Source of the DNA: CAZCJA01 sp964499015
GTDB taxonomy: Bacteria; Elusimicrobiota; Elusimicrobia; F11
DNA: 16,694 nt
Direction: 5' to 3'
Assembly (NCBI GenBank): GCA_964499015.1
Contig: CAZCJA010000054.1
Location: forward strand, 1 to 16,694
The notes beneath the pieces were generated by a model. That model was not told the origin of the DNA. It did no database searches and saw only the letters and a program-made list of their open reading frames with translations. Shown here in pieces: positions 5,835 to 13,867 of the stretch. Position 1 is the stretch's first letter. Every line of letters begins with the position of its first letter. The translations under genes and the position numbers were made by a program.

Positions 5835-7133
5835 TTAAGAAACGGGTTCGGCATGGAGTTCCCGGGAATGCGTGCTGACAACACGCGCCTTCACCAACTG
5901 GCCGATTTTGAGCGACGAACTGGTCAGCCGCGCGCGCCAGGAGGAGCGGGTTTTCCCCCGGAAAAGCCCCTCTCCTTTATCGTCTTCCAGCAAAATTTCC
6001 TGCACAGAGCCGATCAATTTCTCCGCTTGTTCGCGCCCCAAATTGTCGGTGATCGCGAGCAACTCGTTCACGCGCGCTTCCTTCACGGCATCGGGAACGT
6101 CGTCCGGCATGTCGAAGGAAACGGTACCGGGCCGCGGCGAATACTTAAAGCAGTACGCGGAATCGAATTGGGCGCGGGCCACCAGGTCTTTGGTCGCGGC
6201 GAAATCATCATCGGTTTCACCGGGAAAGCCAACGATGATATCGGTGGTGACAGAGATGTTCGGAATGGCCGCGCGCAGGCGCGCCAGCCCGTCGAGGTAA
6301 GACTCCACGGTGTAGTTGCGCTTCATGCGCGACAGCAAGCGGTTCGAGCCCGACTGCACCGGCAAGTGAATGTGCTCGCAGACGTTGGCGCTTTCGGCCA
6401 TCGCGCGGATGAGCTTGTCGGTCAAATAATGCGGGTGCGGGCTGATAAAGCGGATGCGGCCGACGTTCGGCACGTTGTTCACGTCGCGCAAGAGATCGGC
6501 AAAATCATAGTTGGGAAACGGCGGTTCGGCCGGGCGGTAGGAGTTTACGGTTTGGCCCAAAAGCCAAATTTCCTGGGCGCCTTCCTGGGTGCGCGCGGCC
6601 ACGTCGGCCAGGATTTCGCTCACGGAGCGGTACACTTCGCGGCCGCGCACCGCGGGAACGATGCAGTAGCTGCAGTTGTAATTGCAGCCGCGCATAATCG
6701 TAACGTACGCCGTGACGGGAGAGGGTGTGAGCTGCGTCACGAGGTCTTGGTTGTCATCTTGCCAAGGAATATTGCGGCGCGCAAGAAAACTGTCGAGCTC
6801 TTTGGGAAATTCGGCGATGTCTTTGGCGCCGACGATCAAATCGATGTGCGGGAAACGGCGGCGGAATTCGTCTTTGGCGCGCTCGGCGGCGCAGCCGGTG
6901 ACCACGATCAGCCGCTGCTGAGGGTTCTCGTCTTTCCATTCGCGCAAACGGCCGATATAGGAGCCGGCTTTGTGCTCGGCCAAATCGCGCACCGTGCAGG
7001 TGTTGACCAAAACCGCATCCGCCTGCGCTTCCGCCTCCACGGGATTAAAGCCGCGCTCTTTGAACGCGCGCCCCATCTCGTCGGAATCGGCGAAGTTCAT
7101 CTGGCAGCCGAATGTTTTGGTGAACAACTTCAT
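5835..7133 (-). CDS. miaB: tRNA-2-methylthio-N6-dimethylallyladenosine synthase MiaB
   Basis: A 432-residue radical SAM methylthiotransferase that converts i6A37 of tRNAs to ms2i6A37. The N-terminal UPF0004 domain (1-120) has the three iron-sulphur ligands Cys10 (TFGCQMN), Cys46 (NTCTVRD) and Cys81 (TGCAAE). The radical SAM centre is CNYNCSYC with Cys150, Cys154 and Cys157. The substrate-binding barrel includes IHLPVQSGSNRLLSRMKRNY and TDIIVGFPGET. A TRAM RNA-binding domain closes the chain from about 367. The length is near the family norm. The homologous methylthiotransferases MtaB and RimO are less likely because the N-terminus, MKLFTKTFGCQMN, is MiaB-like. The start follows the preceding gene by nine bases and has no strong ribosome binding site. 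The gene closes the long run of cotranscribed genes. Confidence 0.93.
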   Translation of the reverse strand: MKLFTKTFGCQMNFADSDEMGRAFKERGFNPVEAEAQADAVLVNTCTVRDLAEHKAGSYIGRLREWKDENPQQRLIVVTGCAAERAKDEFRRRFPHIDLIVGAKDIAEFPKELDSFLARRNIPWQDDNQDLVTQLTPSPVTAYVTIMRGCNYNCSYCIVPAVRGREVYRSVSEILADVAARTQEGAQEIWLLGQTVNSYRPAEPPFPNYDFADLLRDVNNVPNVGRIRFISPHPHYLTDKLIRAMAESANVCEHIHLPVQSGSNRLLSRMKRNYTVESYLDGLARLRAAIPNISVTTDIIVGFPGETDDDFAATKDLVARAQFDSAYCFKYSPRPGTVSFDMPDDVPDAVKEARVNELLAITDNLGREQAEKLIGSVQEILLEDDKGEGLFRGKTRSSWRARLTSSSLKIGQLVKARVVSTHSRELHAEPVS

Positions 7134-7142
7134 AGGCAGGAT

Positions 7143-7733
7143 TTACGACTTGGTGACGACGTAGGAATTGGTCTTTTTGTCCCAGTTGATGTACCAGGCG
7201 CCTTTCTGGTACTTGCCTTTGATGAGCTTGTCGTTGACGAAGCTGACGTAGTCGCTCTTGGCGTCGTACACTTCGCCGAGGCGGCTCATGTCGTAGTTGC
7301 CTTTTTTCTTGGCGCCGGTCAGCACCACGAGTTCCATCAGCGGGCCCCAGGGCGTGGTGCCGGTTTCGATCAGGAACGCGTAGTCGCGCTTTTTATCGCC
7401 GTTGAAATCACCGAAGGCCACCGCCGGATGAACGCCGAGCAGTTGGCGGTAGAAAAAGCCGAGCATGTCCTGGTTGTAGCTGGCTTCTTCGGGGATTTTG
7501 TATTTCGGAAATTCTTTGGAGAGGAACTTGGTGACGTCGTCGGGAAGTTTCAGAATGCGCATGTCTTGCACCACGACCATTTCGGGCGCATCCGCGGCGA
7601 AGACCGGTAAAACCAACAACAAAGCAAACAACGACCCGGCAATACTTTTGGCCGGGCTCCAGGTTTTAACGAGAACCTGGGCCCCGGCTAAAAGATTGCC
7701 GGGGCGACGCGTGCTTATATTGTTGCTGGTCAT
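7143..7733 (-). CDS. Secreted hypothetical protein with FG-GAP/VCBS-like motif
   Basis: A 196-residue protein if read from the ATG at 7733, which overlaps the transketolase stop as ATGA and has a GGTGG/GAG stretch upstream. Residues 28-47 (AKSIAGSLFALLLVLPVFAA) are a signal peptide hydrophobic core with cleavage near 47, but it is preceded by an unusually long leader of about 27 residues, most of it encoded by a palindromic DNA element (7632-7706). The mature part has a VAFGDFNGDKKRDYAFLI segment at 105-122, the D-x-N-G-D pattern of calcium-binding FG-GAP/VCBS-type repeats, seen once only. The frame is open up to 7877, but that longer form would overlap the transketolase gene by more than 140 bases. 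The function is unknown; it is probably periplasmic or extracellular. Confidence 0.75.
   Translation of the reverse strand: MTSNNISTRRPGNLLAGAQVLVKTWSPAKSIAGSLFALLLVLPVFAADAPEMVVVQDMRILKLPDDVTKFLSKEFPKYKIPEEASYNQDMLGFFYRQLLGVHPAVAFGDFNGDKKRDYAFLIETGTTPWGPLMELVVLTGAKKKGNYDMSRLGEVYDAKSDYVSFVNDKLIKGKYQKGAWYINWDKKTNSYVVTKS
7632..7706. repeat. Palindromic element of three hairpins inside a coding region
   Basis: Three inverted repeats stand side by side: CCCGGC/GCCGGG (7635-7640 with 7651-7656), CCAGGTT/AACCTGG (7659-7665 with 7674-7680) and CCCCGGC/GCCGGGG (7682-7688 with 7698-7704). The first and third hairpins are inverted near-copies of each other, so the whole block can also fold into a single imperfect stem of about 30 base pairs with an eight-base loop. 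It is read in frame as residues 10-34 of the secreted protein. It resembles REP/BIME or in-gene palindromic elements in layout. No second copy was seen in the window. Confidence 0.7.
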
Positions 7734-9748
7734 TTTCTCACCACCAATTCCTGCGCCGTTTGCACCACGTGCTGAATGTTGAAGCCAAAACGGTCGAACG
7801 CCACGTTCGCCGGCGCGGACGAGCCGAAGCTCGTCATGCCGATCACGCGGCCTTCGAGCCCCACATAGCGTTCCCAACCCATCGTCGAGAGCGCCTCAAT
7901 CGCGATGCGGGCGCGCACCGATGACGGAAGAACGCTTTCTTTGTACGCGGGCGGCTGTTTTTCAAAGAGTTCCCACGACGGCATCGACACCACGCGCACG
8001 TCCATCCCATCGGCCTGCAATTTTTCCTGGGCTTGGAGCGCGAGCGCCACTTCGGAGCCGGTGGCGATCAAGATCACGTCGGGCTGGCCGGATTTGGCTT
8101 CCGACAAAATGTACGCGCCTTTTTCCACCTGCCCCGCCGACGGATATTTTGCGCGGGTCAACACCGGCAAATTCTGCCGCGTCAGCACCAGCGCCACAGG
8201 GCCCTTCGTGTGTTCCACCGCAAATTTCCAGGCAGCCGCGGTTTCATTGGCGTCCGCGGGGCGGATGGTGGTCATGTTCGGCAGCGCGCGCAAGTGCGCG
8301 AGCTGTTCAATCGGCTGATGCGTCGGGCCGTCTTCGCCCAAGCCAATGGAGTCGTGCGTCAAAACGTAGATCACGCGTTTCTTCATGAGCGCGGCCAAAC
8401 GCATGCCGCCTTTCATGTAATCGGTGAAGATGAAGAACGTGCCGCCGAACGGAATGAGCAGGTTCGACAGCGACAGGCCGTTTAAAATCGCGGCCATCGC
8501 GTGCTCGCGCACGCCGAACGCGATGTTGCGGCCGGTGTCGACGCTCGAGAACAGCCCGCCGTCTTTAATATTGGTGTTGTTCGAGGCCGCGAGGTCGGCC
8601 GAGCCGCCCAACAGTTCCGGCAGCACTTTGGCGATGGCGTTGATCACCTCGCCGGAGGTTTTGCGGGTCGCGACTTTTTCCTCTTTGGTGTATTCGGGAA
8701 TCGCTTTTTCCCAGCCCTGCGGCAATTTTCCTTCTGCGAGCCGTTTAAATAACTCCGGCTTCTCTTTTTTGTCCCATTCTTTTTCCAATTTATCGCCGCG
8801 CGCGATAAGCGGAGCGAAATGCGCGTAGACCTCCGGCGGCACGTGGAACGTGGGCTCAAGCGGCCAGCCGAGCGCCTGCTTGGTGAGTTTCACTTCCTCC
8901 GCGCCGAGCGGGGCGCCATGGGCTTCCGGCGAATCCACTTTGTTAGGACTGCCGAAACCGATGTGCGTGCGCGTGATGATGATGGACGGGCGCGGGTCTT
9001 TCTGCGCGGCTTTCACCGCTTTTTCGATCGCCTGCAAATCGTTGCCGTCTTTGATGTGCTGAACGTGCCAGCCATACGCCTCGTAGCGCTTGCCGACGTT
9101 TTCCGTGAAGGCGATGTCGGTGGTGCCGTCGATGGTGATCTTGTTGGCGTCGTAGAAAAAAATCATCCGGCCGAGCTTGAGGTGTCCGGCGAGCGAGGAG
9201 GCCTCGGAGGCGACGCCTTCCATCATGTCGCCGTCGGAGGCGATGCCGTAGATGTGGTAGTCAAAAAAACGTTTGCCTTTGCCGGAGAGGAGCGTGTTCA
9301 GATATTCCTGCGCCATGGCCATACCGACCGCGGTGGAAATGCCCTGGCCGAGCGGGCCCGTGGTGGTTTCGGCGCCGATGGTGTAGCCGTATTCCGGATG
9401 GCCGGGGGTTTTGCTTTCCCATTGGCGGAAGTTGCGCAGGTCGTCCAGCGTCATGTCGTAGCCGGAGAGGTGCAGCATCGAATAAAGGAGCATGGAGGCG
9501 TGGCCGGCGGACAAGACGAAACGGTCGCGGTTGTGCCACTGCGGGTTGCGCGGGTTGTACTTCATGATTTTCGTCCACAGCACGTAAGCGATGGGCGCGA
9601 GCGCCATTGGGGTTCCCGGGTGGCCGGAGTTGGCCTTCTCCACGCCGTCCACGGACAGGAAGCGGATCGTGTTGATGGCGAGTTGCGCGATGTCCGGTTT
9701 TTTGGCCGGGGATTTTTTAACCGATGGCTTCGATAAAGTCTTTTTCAT
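7730..9748 (-). CDS. tkt: Transketolase
   Basis: A 672-residue, full-length thiamine diphosphate enzyme of the non-oxidative pentose phosphate pathway. It moves two-carbon units between sugar phosphates and so supplies ribose-5-phosphate. The N-terminal domain shows NSGHPGTPM with the substrate-contacting His43, SAGHASMLLY (80-89), TTTGPLGQG (128-136) and the cofactor and magnesium site SDGDMMEGVASEAS (171-184) to DANKITIDG. The second domain has the catalytic glutamate in FGVREHAM (Glu415) and the GLGEDGPTHQPIE loop. The N-terminus is extended by about 20 lysine-rich residues. The ATG at 9748 has an AGGATGAG site upstream and lies inside the end of the preceding hydrolase gene (32-base overlap). 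Its stop overlaps the next gene as ATGA. Confidence 0.96.
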   Translation of the reverse strand: MKKTLSKPSVKKSPAKKPDIAQLAINTIRFLSVDGVEKANSGHPGTPMALAPIAYVLWTKIMKYNPRNPQWHNRDRFVLSAGHASMLLYSMLHLSGYDMTLDDLRNFRQWESKTPGHPEYGYTIGAETTTGPLGQGISTAVGMAMAQEYLNTLLSGKGKRFFDYHIYGIASDGDMMEGVASEASSLAGHLKLGRMIFFYDANKITIDGTTDIAFTENVGKRYEAYGWHVQHIKDGNDLQAIEKAVKAAQKDPRPSIIITRTHIGFGSPNKVDSPEAHGAPLGAEEVKLTKQALGWPLEPTFHVPPEVYAHFAPLIARGDKLEKEWDKKEKPELFKRLAEGKLPQGWEKAIPEYTKEEKVATRKTSGEVINAIAKVLPELLGGSADLAASNNTNIKDGGLFSSVDTGRNIAFGVREHAMAAILNGLSLSNLLIPFGGTFFIFTDYMKGGMRLAALMKKRVIYVLTHDSIGLGEDGPTHQPIEQLAHLRALPNMTTIRPADANETAAAWKFAVEHTKGPVALVLTRQNLPVLTRAKYPSAGQVEKGAYILSEAKSGQPDVILIATGSEVALALQAQEKLQADGMDVRVVSMPSWELFEKQPPAYKESVLPSSVRARIAIEALSTMGWERYVGLEGRVIGMTSFGSSAPANVAFDRFGFNIQHVVQTAQELVVRK

Positions 9749-10367
9749 CTCTCATCCTTAAGTACGGATTAAATTTTATTTCTTCGCCGAGCAGGCGCTC
9801 CGGAACATCGCCGTAGTCGTGCGCCGGGCAGACCCGCAGGTTCGGGCTCAGTCTGGCAATCTTACCCAAACTTTTGAACAAAAGTTCGGGGTTTCCGCCG
9901 GGCAAATCCGACCGGCCGCAGCCGCCGATGAAGAGGGTGTCGCCCGTTAACAGCGCGCCGTTGACCTCGATGCACTGCGATCCCGGCGTGTGGCCCGGGG
10001 TGTGGATCAGCCGCAGCTTGGTTTCGCCCAACTCCAGCACGTCCCCGTCGGACATTCCCTTCGCCGTTTTGCCCAGCTCGTTCACAATGGACGTGCCGCT
10101 CTTGGCGTAGGCGATTTCTTCTTTCTGCGCGTACACCGGAACGTCAAATTTCGAGAGCAGCGTTTCGATGGCGTTGGTGTGGTCGTAGTGCGCGTGCGAA
10201 ACGAGGAGCCCGCTCAACTTAAAACCGTTTTCGTCGACCGTTTTGATGATGGTGTCCGGCTGCCAGGCCGGGTCCAGCACCAGGGCCTGCTTGGTTTTTT
10301 CGTCGCCGATCATGTAGCAGACGTTCTGCATCGGCCCGACATCGAACCGTTTGAGAACCGTCGCCAT
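9717..10367 (-). CDS. Metallo-beta-lactamase-fold hydrolase (glyoxalase II/ETHE1-like)
   Basis: A 216-residue MBL-fold enzyme. The metal ligands are all visible: SHAHYDH (His58, His60, Asp62, His63), GHTPGS (His126), TGDTLF (Asp143) and PAHDYG (His183). The stretch FIGGCGRSDLPGG (146-158) is shared with the glyoxalase II and persulfide dioxygenase (ETHE1) branch. Possible substrates are hydroxyacylglutathione-type or other thioesters, or persulfides, and the sequence alone does not decide among them. The chain is shorter than classical GloB (about 250), lacking most of its C-terminal domain. It starts three bases after the purB stop and its 3' end overlaps the transketolase start by 32 bases, so it belongs to the same transcription unit. 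Confidence 0.88.
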   Translation of the reverse strand: MATVLKRFDVGPMQNVCYMIGDEKTKQALVLDPAWQPDTIIKTVDENGFKLSGLLVSHAHYDHTNAIETLLSKFDVPVYAQKEEIAYAKSGTSIVNELGKTAKGMSDGDVLELGETKLRLIHTPGHTPGSQCIEVNGALLTGDTLFIGGCGRSDLPGGNPELLFKSLGKIARLSPNLRVCPAHDYGDVPERLLGEEIKFNPYLRMRDEKDFIEAIG

Positions 10368-10370
10368 GGT

Positions 10371-11663
10371 TTAAATCCCGACGCGTTTAAAAAGCGTGTC
10401 GACATGACGCAAGTGGCTGGAGGTGTCGAACGCTTTGTTCAGAGCGGTTTTGTCCAAATGTTTGCGGATGTCGGCGTCGGCCTCGATCAGCTGGCGGAAG
10501 GATTTCCCGTTGGTCCAGGCGTCGAGCGCGTGGCGCTGCACCATTTCATAGCCCTTCTGTCGGTCAAAGCCTTTGCCGACGAGCGAAAGCAGAAGTTTCT
10601 GCGCGCCCAAAAATTCCTCGGTCTTGCGCAAATTCGCGGCCATGCGTGCCGGGTACACCTGCAAGTTCTCGATCATGTTGGTCATGCGGGCGAGCATGTA
10701 GTCGAGCAGAATCGTCGAGTCGGGCAGGATCACGCGTTCCACCGACGAATGCGAAATGTCGCGCTCATGCCACAGCGGAATGTTTTCCAGCGCGGCCACG
10801 GCGTTGGTGCGGATCAAGCGGGCCAGGCCGCAAATGTTTTCGGAGCCCACCGGGTTGCGCTTGTGCGGCATGGCGCTTGAGCCTTTCTGTCCTTTGGTGA
10901 ACGTCTCTTCCACTTCCAGCACTTCCGTCCGTTGCAAATGGCGGATTTCAGTAGCGATGCGTTCCAGCATGCCGGCCACCAAAGCGAGCGCCCCCAAGAA
11001 TTCAGCGTGACGGTCGCGCGGGACCACCTGGGTCGCGAGCGGTTCGGGTTTGAGCCCCAAATGTTTGCACACGTAAGCTTCGACAAACGGATCGTTGTGC
11101 GCGAAGGTGCCGACCGCGCCCGAAAGCTTGGCGTAGCCGACGTTTGTGCAGGCGGTTTTCAGGCGGACGCGATTGCGTTTGGCTTCCGACACCCAGCCGG
11201 CGACTTTCACGCCGAAGGTGATCGGTTCGGCGTGGACGCCGTGCGAACGGCCCACCATCGGCGTGCGTTTGTGTTTGCGCGCCAGCGCGGTGAGCGCTTC
11301 AATTAATTCATCCAAATCTTCCTGCAAAAGGAGGCCCGCTTCTTTCAGCTGAATGGCCAGCGCGGTGTCGACCACGTCGGAGGAGGTGAGGCCGACGTGC
11401 AAAAAGCGCGCGGCCGGGCCGATGGTGCGTTCCAAGTGCGTCAAGAACGCGATCACGTCGTGCTTGGTGATTTTTTCGATCTCCAAAATCTGGTTGACGT
11501 TGATGCGGACTTTCTGGCGGATGGTTTTGATGGCGGAGCGCGGGACCTGGCCTTTCTTGGCCAGCGCTTCCGCGGCCAGCACTTCGACGTCGAACCACGC
11601 TTTGTAGCGGTTCTCGTCGGTCCAAACGGCGTGCATCACTTCGCGGGTGTAGCGTGGGATCAT
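10371..11663 (-). CDS. purB: Adenylosuccinate lyase
   Basis: A 430-residue enzyme of the fumarase/aspartase superfamily. It cleaves fumarate from SAICAR and from adenylosuccinate, acting in both IMP and AMP synthesis. Key sites are visible and fall at the same residue numbers I recall for the Bacillus subtilis enzyme: His68 (KHDV), His89 (FLHVGLTSSD), His141 (SHGVHAEP) and the mobile signature loop GSSAMPHKRNP (261-271) with the catalytic serine. The length matches the short bacterial PurB class. The ATG overlaps the purN stop as ATGA (11660-11663), so translation is probably coupled. The MBL hydrolase follows after three bases. Confidence 0.96.
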   Translation of the reverse strand: MIPRYTREVMHAVWTDENRYKAWFDVEVLAAEALAKKGQVPRSAIKTIRQKVRINVNQILEIEKITKHDVIAFLTHLERTIGPAARFLHVGLTSSDVVDTALAIQLKEAGLLLQEDLDELIEALTALARKHKRTPMVGRSHGVHAEPITFGVKVAGWVSEAKRNRVRLKTACTNVGYAKLSGAVGTFAHNDPFVEAYVCKHLGLKPEPLATQVVPRDRHAEFLGALALVAGMLERIATEIRHLQRTEVLEVEETFTKGQKGSSAMPHKRNPVGSENICGLARLIRTNAVAALENIPLWHERDISHSSVERVILPDSTILLDYMLARMTNMIENLQVYPARMAANLRKTEEFLGAQKLLLSLVGKGFDRQKGYEMVQRHALDAWTNGKSFRQLIEADADIRKHLDKTALNKAFDTSSHLRHVDTLFKRVGI

Positions 11664-12301
11664 TGGCTTACCTCGGCTCCTTTAAATGAATCCAAATTGA
11701 TTTTGCCCGAACAGATGTCTCTGACGACGTTGACGTAAAGTTTGTGTTCTTCTTTGTGGACCTTCTCGGCCAGATTGTCGGCGGTGTCGTCCGGCGCCAC
11801 CGCCACTTTCGCCTGCGCGATAATGGACCCGTGATCGTAAATTTCGTCCACCACATGCACCGTGCAGCCCGATTCTTTTTCCTGCGCCGCCACCACCGCG
11901 TCGTGCACGTGGCGGCCGAACATGCCTTTCCCGCCGTACTTCGGCAGAAGCGCTGGGTGAATGTTGATGATCCGGTTCGGAAACGCGCGGACCATGCAGG
12001 GCTCGAGCTTCATCATAAATCCGGCCAAAACCACCAAATCAATGTTGCGCTCATTGAGCGCTTTGGCCATTTTCGCGCACCAGAGAGTGCGTGAGCCGAA
12101 CTCTTTCGGATCAAAAATGAGCGTTTCAATTTTGGCTTCGCGCGCGCGGCCGACGGCACCCGCGTATTTCGTGTTGGCAACCACCGCGGCGATCTCGGCG
12201 TTTAACTGGCCCGTTTTGATCGCGTCGATGAGCGCCTGTAAATTGGTTCCGTTGCCGGAGGCGAAAACCGCGAGGCGCCAGGTTTTAGGCGAGGTCGGCA
12301 A
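11660..12301 (-). CDS. purN: Phosphoribosylglycinamide formyltransferase (folate-dependent)
   Basis: A 213-residue enzyme that transfers the formyl group from 10-formyltetrahydrofolate to GAR in the third step of IMP synthesis. FASGNGTNLQAL (13-24) is the phosphate-binding loop. The catalytic triad is visible as Asn113 and His115 (INIHPALLP) and Asp156 (DEIYDHG). The start is taken as TTG at 12301 because no ATG or GTG lies between it and the first conserved strand (WRLAVFASG); GGGGTG a few bases upstream can serve as its ribosome binding site. It overlaps the end of purM by 17 bases and the purB start by four, which suggests coupled translation. Confidence 0.94.
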   Translation of the reverse strand: MPTSPKTWRLAVFASGNGTNLQALIDAIKTGQLNAEIAAVVANTKYAGAVGRAREAKIETLIFDPKEFGSRTLWCAKMAKALNERNIDLVVLAGFMMKLEPCMVRAFPNRIINIHPALLPKYGGKGMFGRHVHDAVVAAQEKESGCTVHVVDEIYDHGSIIAQAKVAVAPDDTADNLAEKVHKEEHKLYVNVVRDICSGKINLDSFKGAEVSQ

Positions 12302-13265
12302 ACGTCACCCCGCGCGTTCCCTCTTCCACTTTGCCGATCACGCGCGCGTCCCGCAGGAAGCGGCGCACCGTGCCGACCGCGGACGGCTCGACGGCCAAAA
12401 TCAGGCCGATGCCCATGTTAAACGTGCGGAACATTTCCGCGTCGGAAATTTTGGCGCGTTTTTGGATTTCCTTGAAGATGTTCGGGATCGTCCACGAGCC
12501 CATGGTGATGCGCGCCTGCAAATCGTCGGGCAGAATGCGCGGAATGTTGTCGGTGAAGCCGCCACCGGTCACGTGCACGAGGCCGCGAATGCCGACTTTC
12601 TTGCCGTGGTTCACTTTTTCCAGAACCGGCAGGATGGTGCGCACATACAAGCGCGTGGGCCGCAGCAAATCGGCCTGCCATTCCTTCCATTCGTCTTCTT
12701 TGAAGACCTGGCGGACCAGCGAATAGCCGTTCGAATGCAGGCCGGAGGACGGAAGCCCGAGCAGAATATCGCCCGCTTCCACGGTTTCTTTGGGGCGCAA
12801 TTGTTTTTTCTTGTCCACGACGCCGGTGGCAAAGCCCGCCAGGTCGTATTCGCCCGGCTTGTAGAAGCCCGGCATTTCGGCGGTTTCCCCGCCCAACAGC
12901 TCGCAGTCGCTTTCGCGGCAGGCGGCGACGATGCCCTTCACCACGGTTTCGGCAATGCCCACTTCCAGCACGCCGCAGGCGAAGTAGTCGAGGAAGAAAA
13001 GCGGTTTCGCGCCGGAGCAAATCAAATCGTTCACGTTCATGCCGACCAGGTCGTAGCCGATGGTGTTATGGACGTTCAGCTTCTGCGCGATCGCAAGTTT
13101 GGTGCCCACGCCGTCGGTGCAGCCGATCAGGATCGGCTCTTTGATGCCGCGCGGCAAGGGCATTCCGTCGGAGAAACCGCCGATGCGCGGGGCCATTTTC
13201 TTGATGCGTTCGACCAGCTCGTTGCCGGCATCAACGTCCACGCCGGCTTTTTTGTAGGTAATCAT
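12285..13265 (-). CDS. purM: Phosphoribosylformylglycinamidine cyclo-ligase (AIR synthetase)
   Basis: A 326-residue ATP-dependent enzyme that closes the imidazole ring to form AIR in purine synthesis. It begins with the family's MITYKKAGVDVDAGNELVERIK, followed by the hallmark CTDGVGTKL (49-57), GMNVNDLICSGA (75-86) and LLGGETAEMPGFY (123-135), with the C-terminal ATP-grasp-independent PurM fold after that. It is slightly shorter than many family members (about 345) but complete. The ATG at 13265 has AGGAAG eight bases upstream. It starts two bases after the pyrE stop and overlaps purN by 17 bases, so it joins the pyrimidine block to the purine block. Confidence 0.96.
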   Translation of the reverse strand: MITYKKAGVDVDAGNELVERIKKMAPRIGGFSDGMPLPRGIKEPILIGCTDGVGTKLAIAQKLNVHNTIGYDLVGMNVNDLICSGAKPLFFLDYFACGVLEVGIAETVVKGIVAACRESDCELLGGETAEMPGFYKPGEYDLAGFATGVVDKKKQLRPKETVEAGDILLGLPSSGLHSNGYSLVRQVFKEDEWKEWQADLLRPTRLYVRTILPVLEKVNHGKKVGIRGLVHVTGGGFTDNIPRILPDDLQARITMGSWTIPNIFKEIQKRAKISDAEMFRTFNMGIGLILAVEPSAVGTVRRFLRDARVIGKVEEGTRGVTFADLA

Positions 13266-13267
13266 GA

Positions 13268-13864
13268 TTATTTCTTCCTTGATCCGGGTTTGACCGCCGG
13301 AATTCCTTTTTTACAAAGGTCGCAGTTTTCGGGTTTCCACGTTTTCACGTCCAGCTCAAGCAGCGAATGCGCGGGAACGCCGTGTTTAAAAATCTCTTCG
13401 GGCTTTTTGCCCGAACGGTTAACGATCGAGCCGATGCCGGCCAAGGTGGCGCCCGCACGCAGCACCAAGTTCACCACTTCGTTGGTGGAGAGGCCCGTGG
13501 TGATCACGTCTTCAACCACCAAAATCTTCTCGTTGGGCTTCATTTCAAAACTGCGGCGCAGCACCGGCTTGCCGGCGTCGTCTTTTTCGGAAAAAATCGC
13601 GCGGCAGCCTTTGGCTTTTGCCACTTCATGGCCGATGATCAATCCGCCGATTGCCGGCGAGAGCACCGCATCCACCTGGCCCTTAAACTGTTCGGCGATC
13701 GATTGGCCCATTTGCCCGGCCAAATCCGGATACTGCAAAAGTTTCGCCGACTGCAGGTAGCGATCCGAGTGCAGGCCCGACGACAAAATGAAATGGCCTT
13801 CCAGTAGCGCTTCCCGTTCCGTAAACAGATCGAAGATGTTCAAAAAATCAACCATGTCGGCCAT
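13268..13864 (-). CDS. pyrE: Orotate phosphoribosyltransferase
   Basis: A 198-residue type I phosphoribosyltransferase that joins orotate to PRPP to give orotidine monophosphate. The PRPP-binding signature ILVVEDVITTGLS spans 114-126, and FILSSGLHSDRY (25-36) binds the orotate/phosphate side. The C-terminus carries ENCDLCKKGIPAVKPGSR, the CxxC tail that I associate with the Thermus/clostridial type of PyrE rather than the Escherichia coli type. The start is at 13864; a second ATG three codons later is possible, and neither has a strong ribosome binding site. It lies three bases after pyrF and two before purM. Confidence 0.95.
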   Translation of the reverse strand: MADMVDFLNIFDLFTEREALLEGHFILSSGLHSDRYLQSAKLLQYPDLAGQMGQSIAEQFKGQVDAVLSPAIGGLIIGHEVAKAKGCRAIFSEKDDAGKPVLRRSFEMKPNEKILVVEDVITTGLSTNEVVNLVLRAGATLAGIGSIVNRSGKKPEEIFKHGVPAHSLLELDVKTWKPENCDLCKKGIPAVKPGSRKK

Positions 13865-13867
13865 GTT

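Noticed and set aside
5853..7610. A 585-codon open frame on the plus strand
   Set aside because: It lies antisense to miaB and the following gene, and its protein is low-complexity, rich in His, Ala, Val and Arg, as expected from the complement of a high-G+C coding region.
7734..7877. Longer N-terminus for the secreted protein, from 7877
   Set aside because: It would overlap the transketolase C-terminus by over 140 bases in a shifted frame, and the ATGA overlap at 7733 with a ribosome binding site explains the start better.
11961..13760. A 599-codon open frame on the plus strand
   Set aside because: It is the mirror of purN, purM and pyrE, which are certain; the composition is typical of an antisense shadow.
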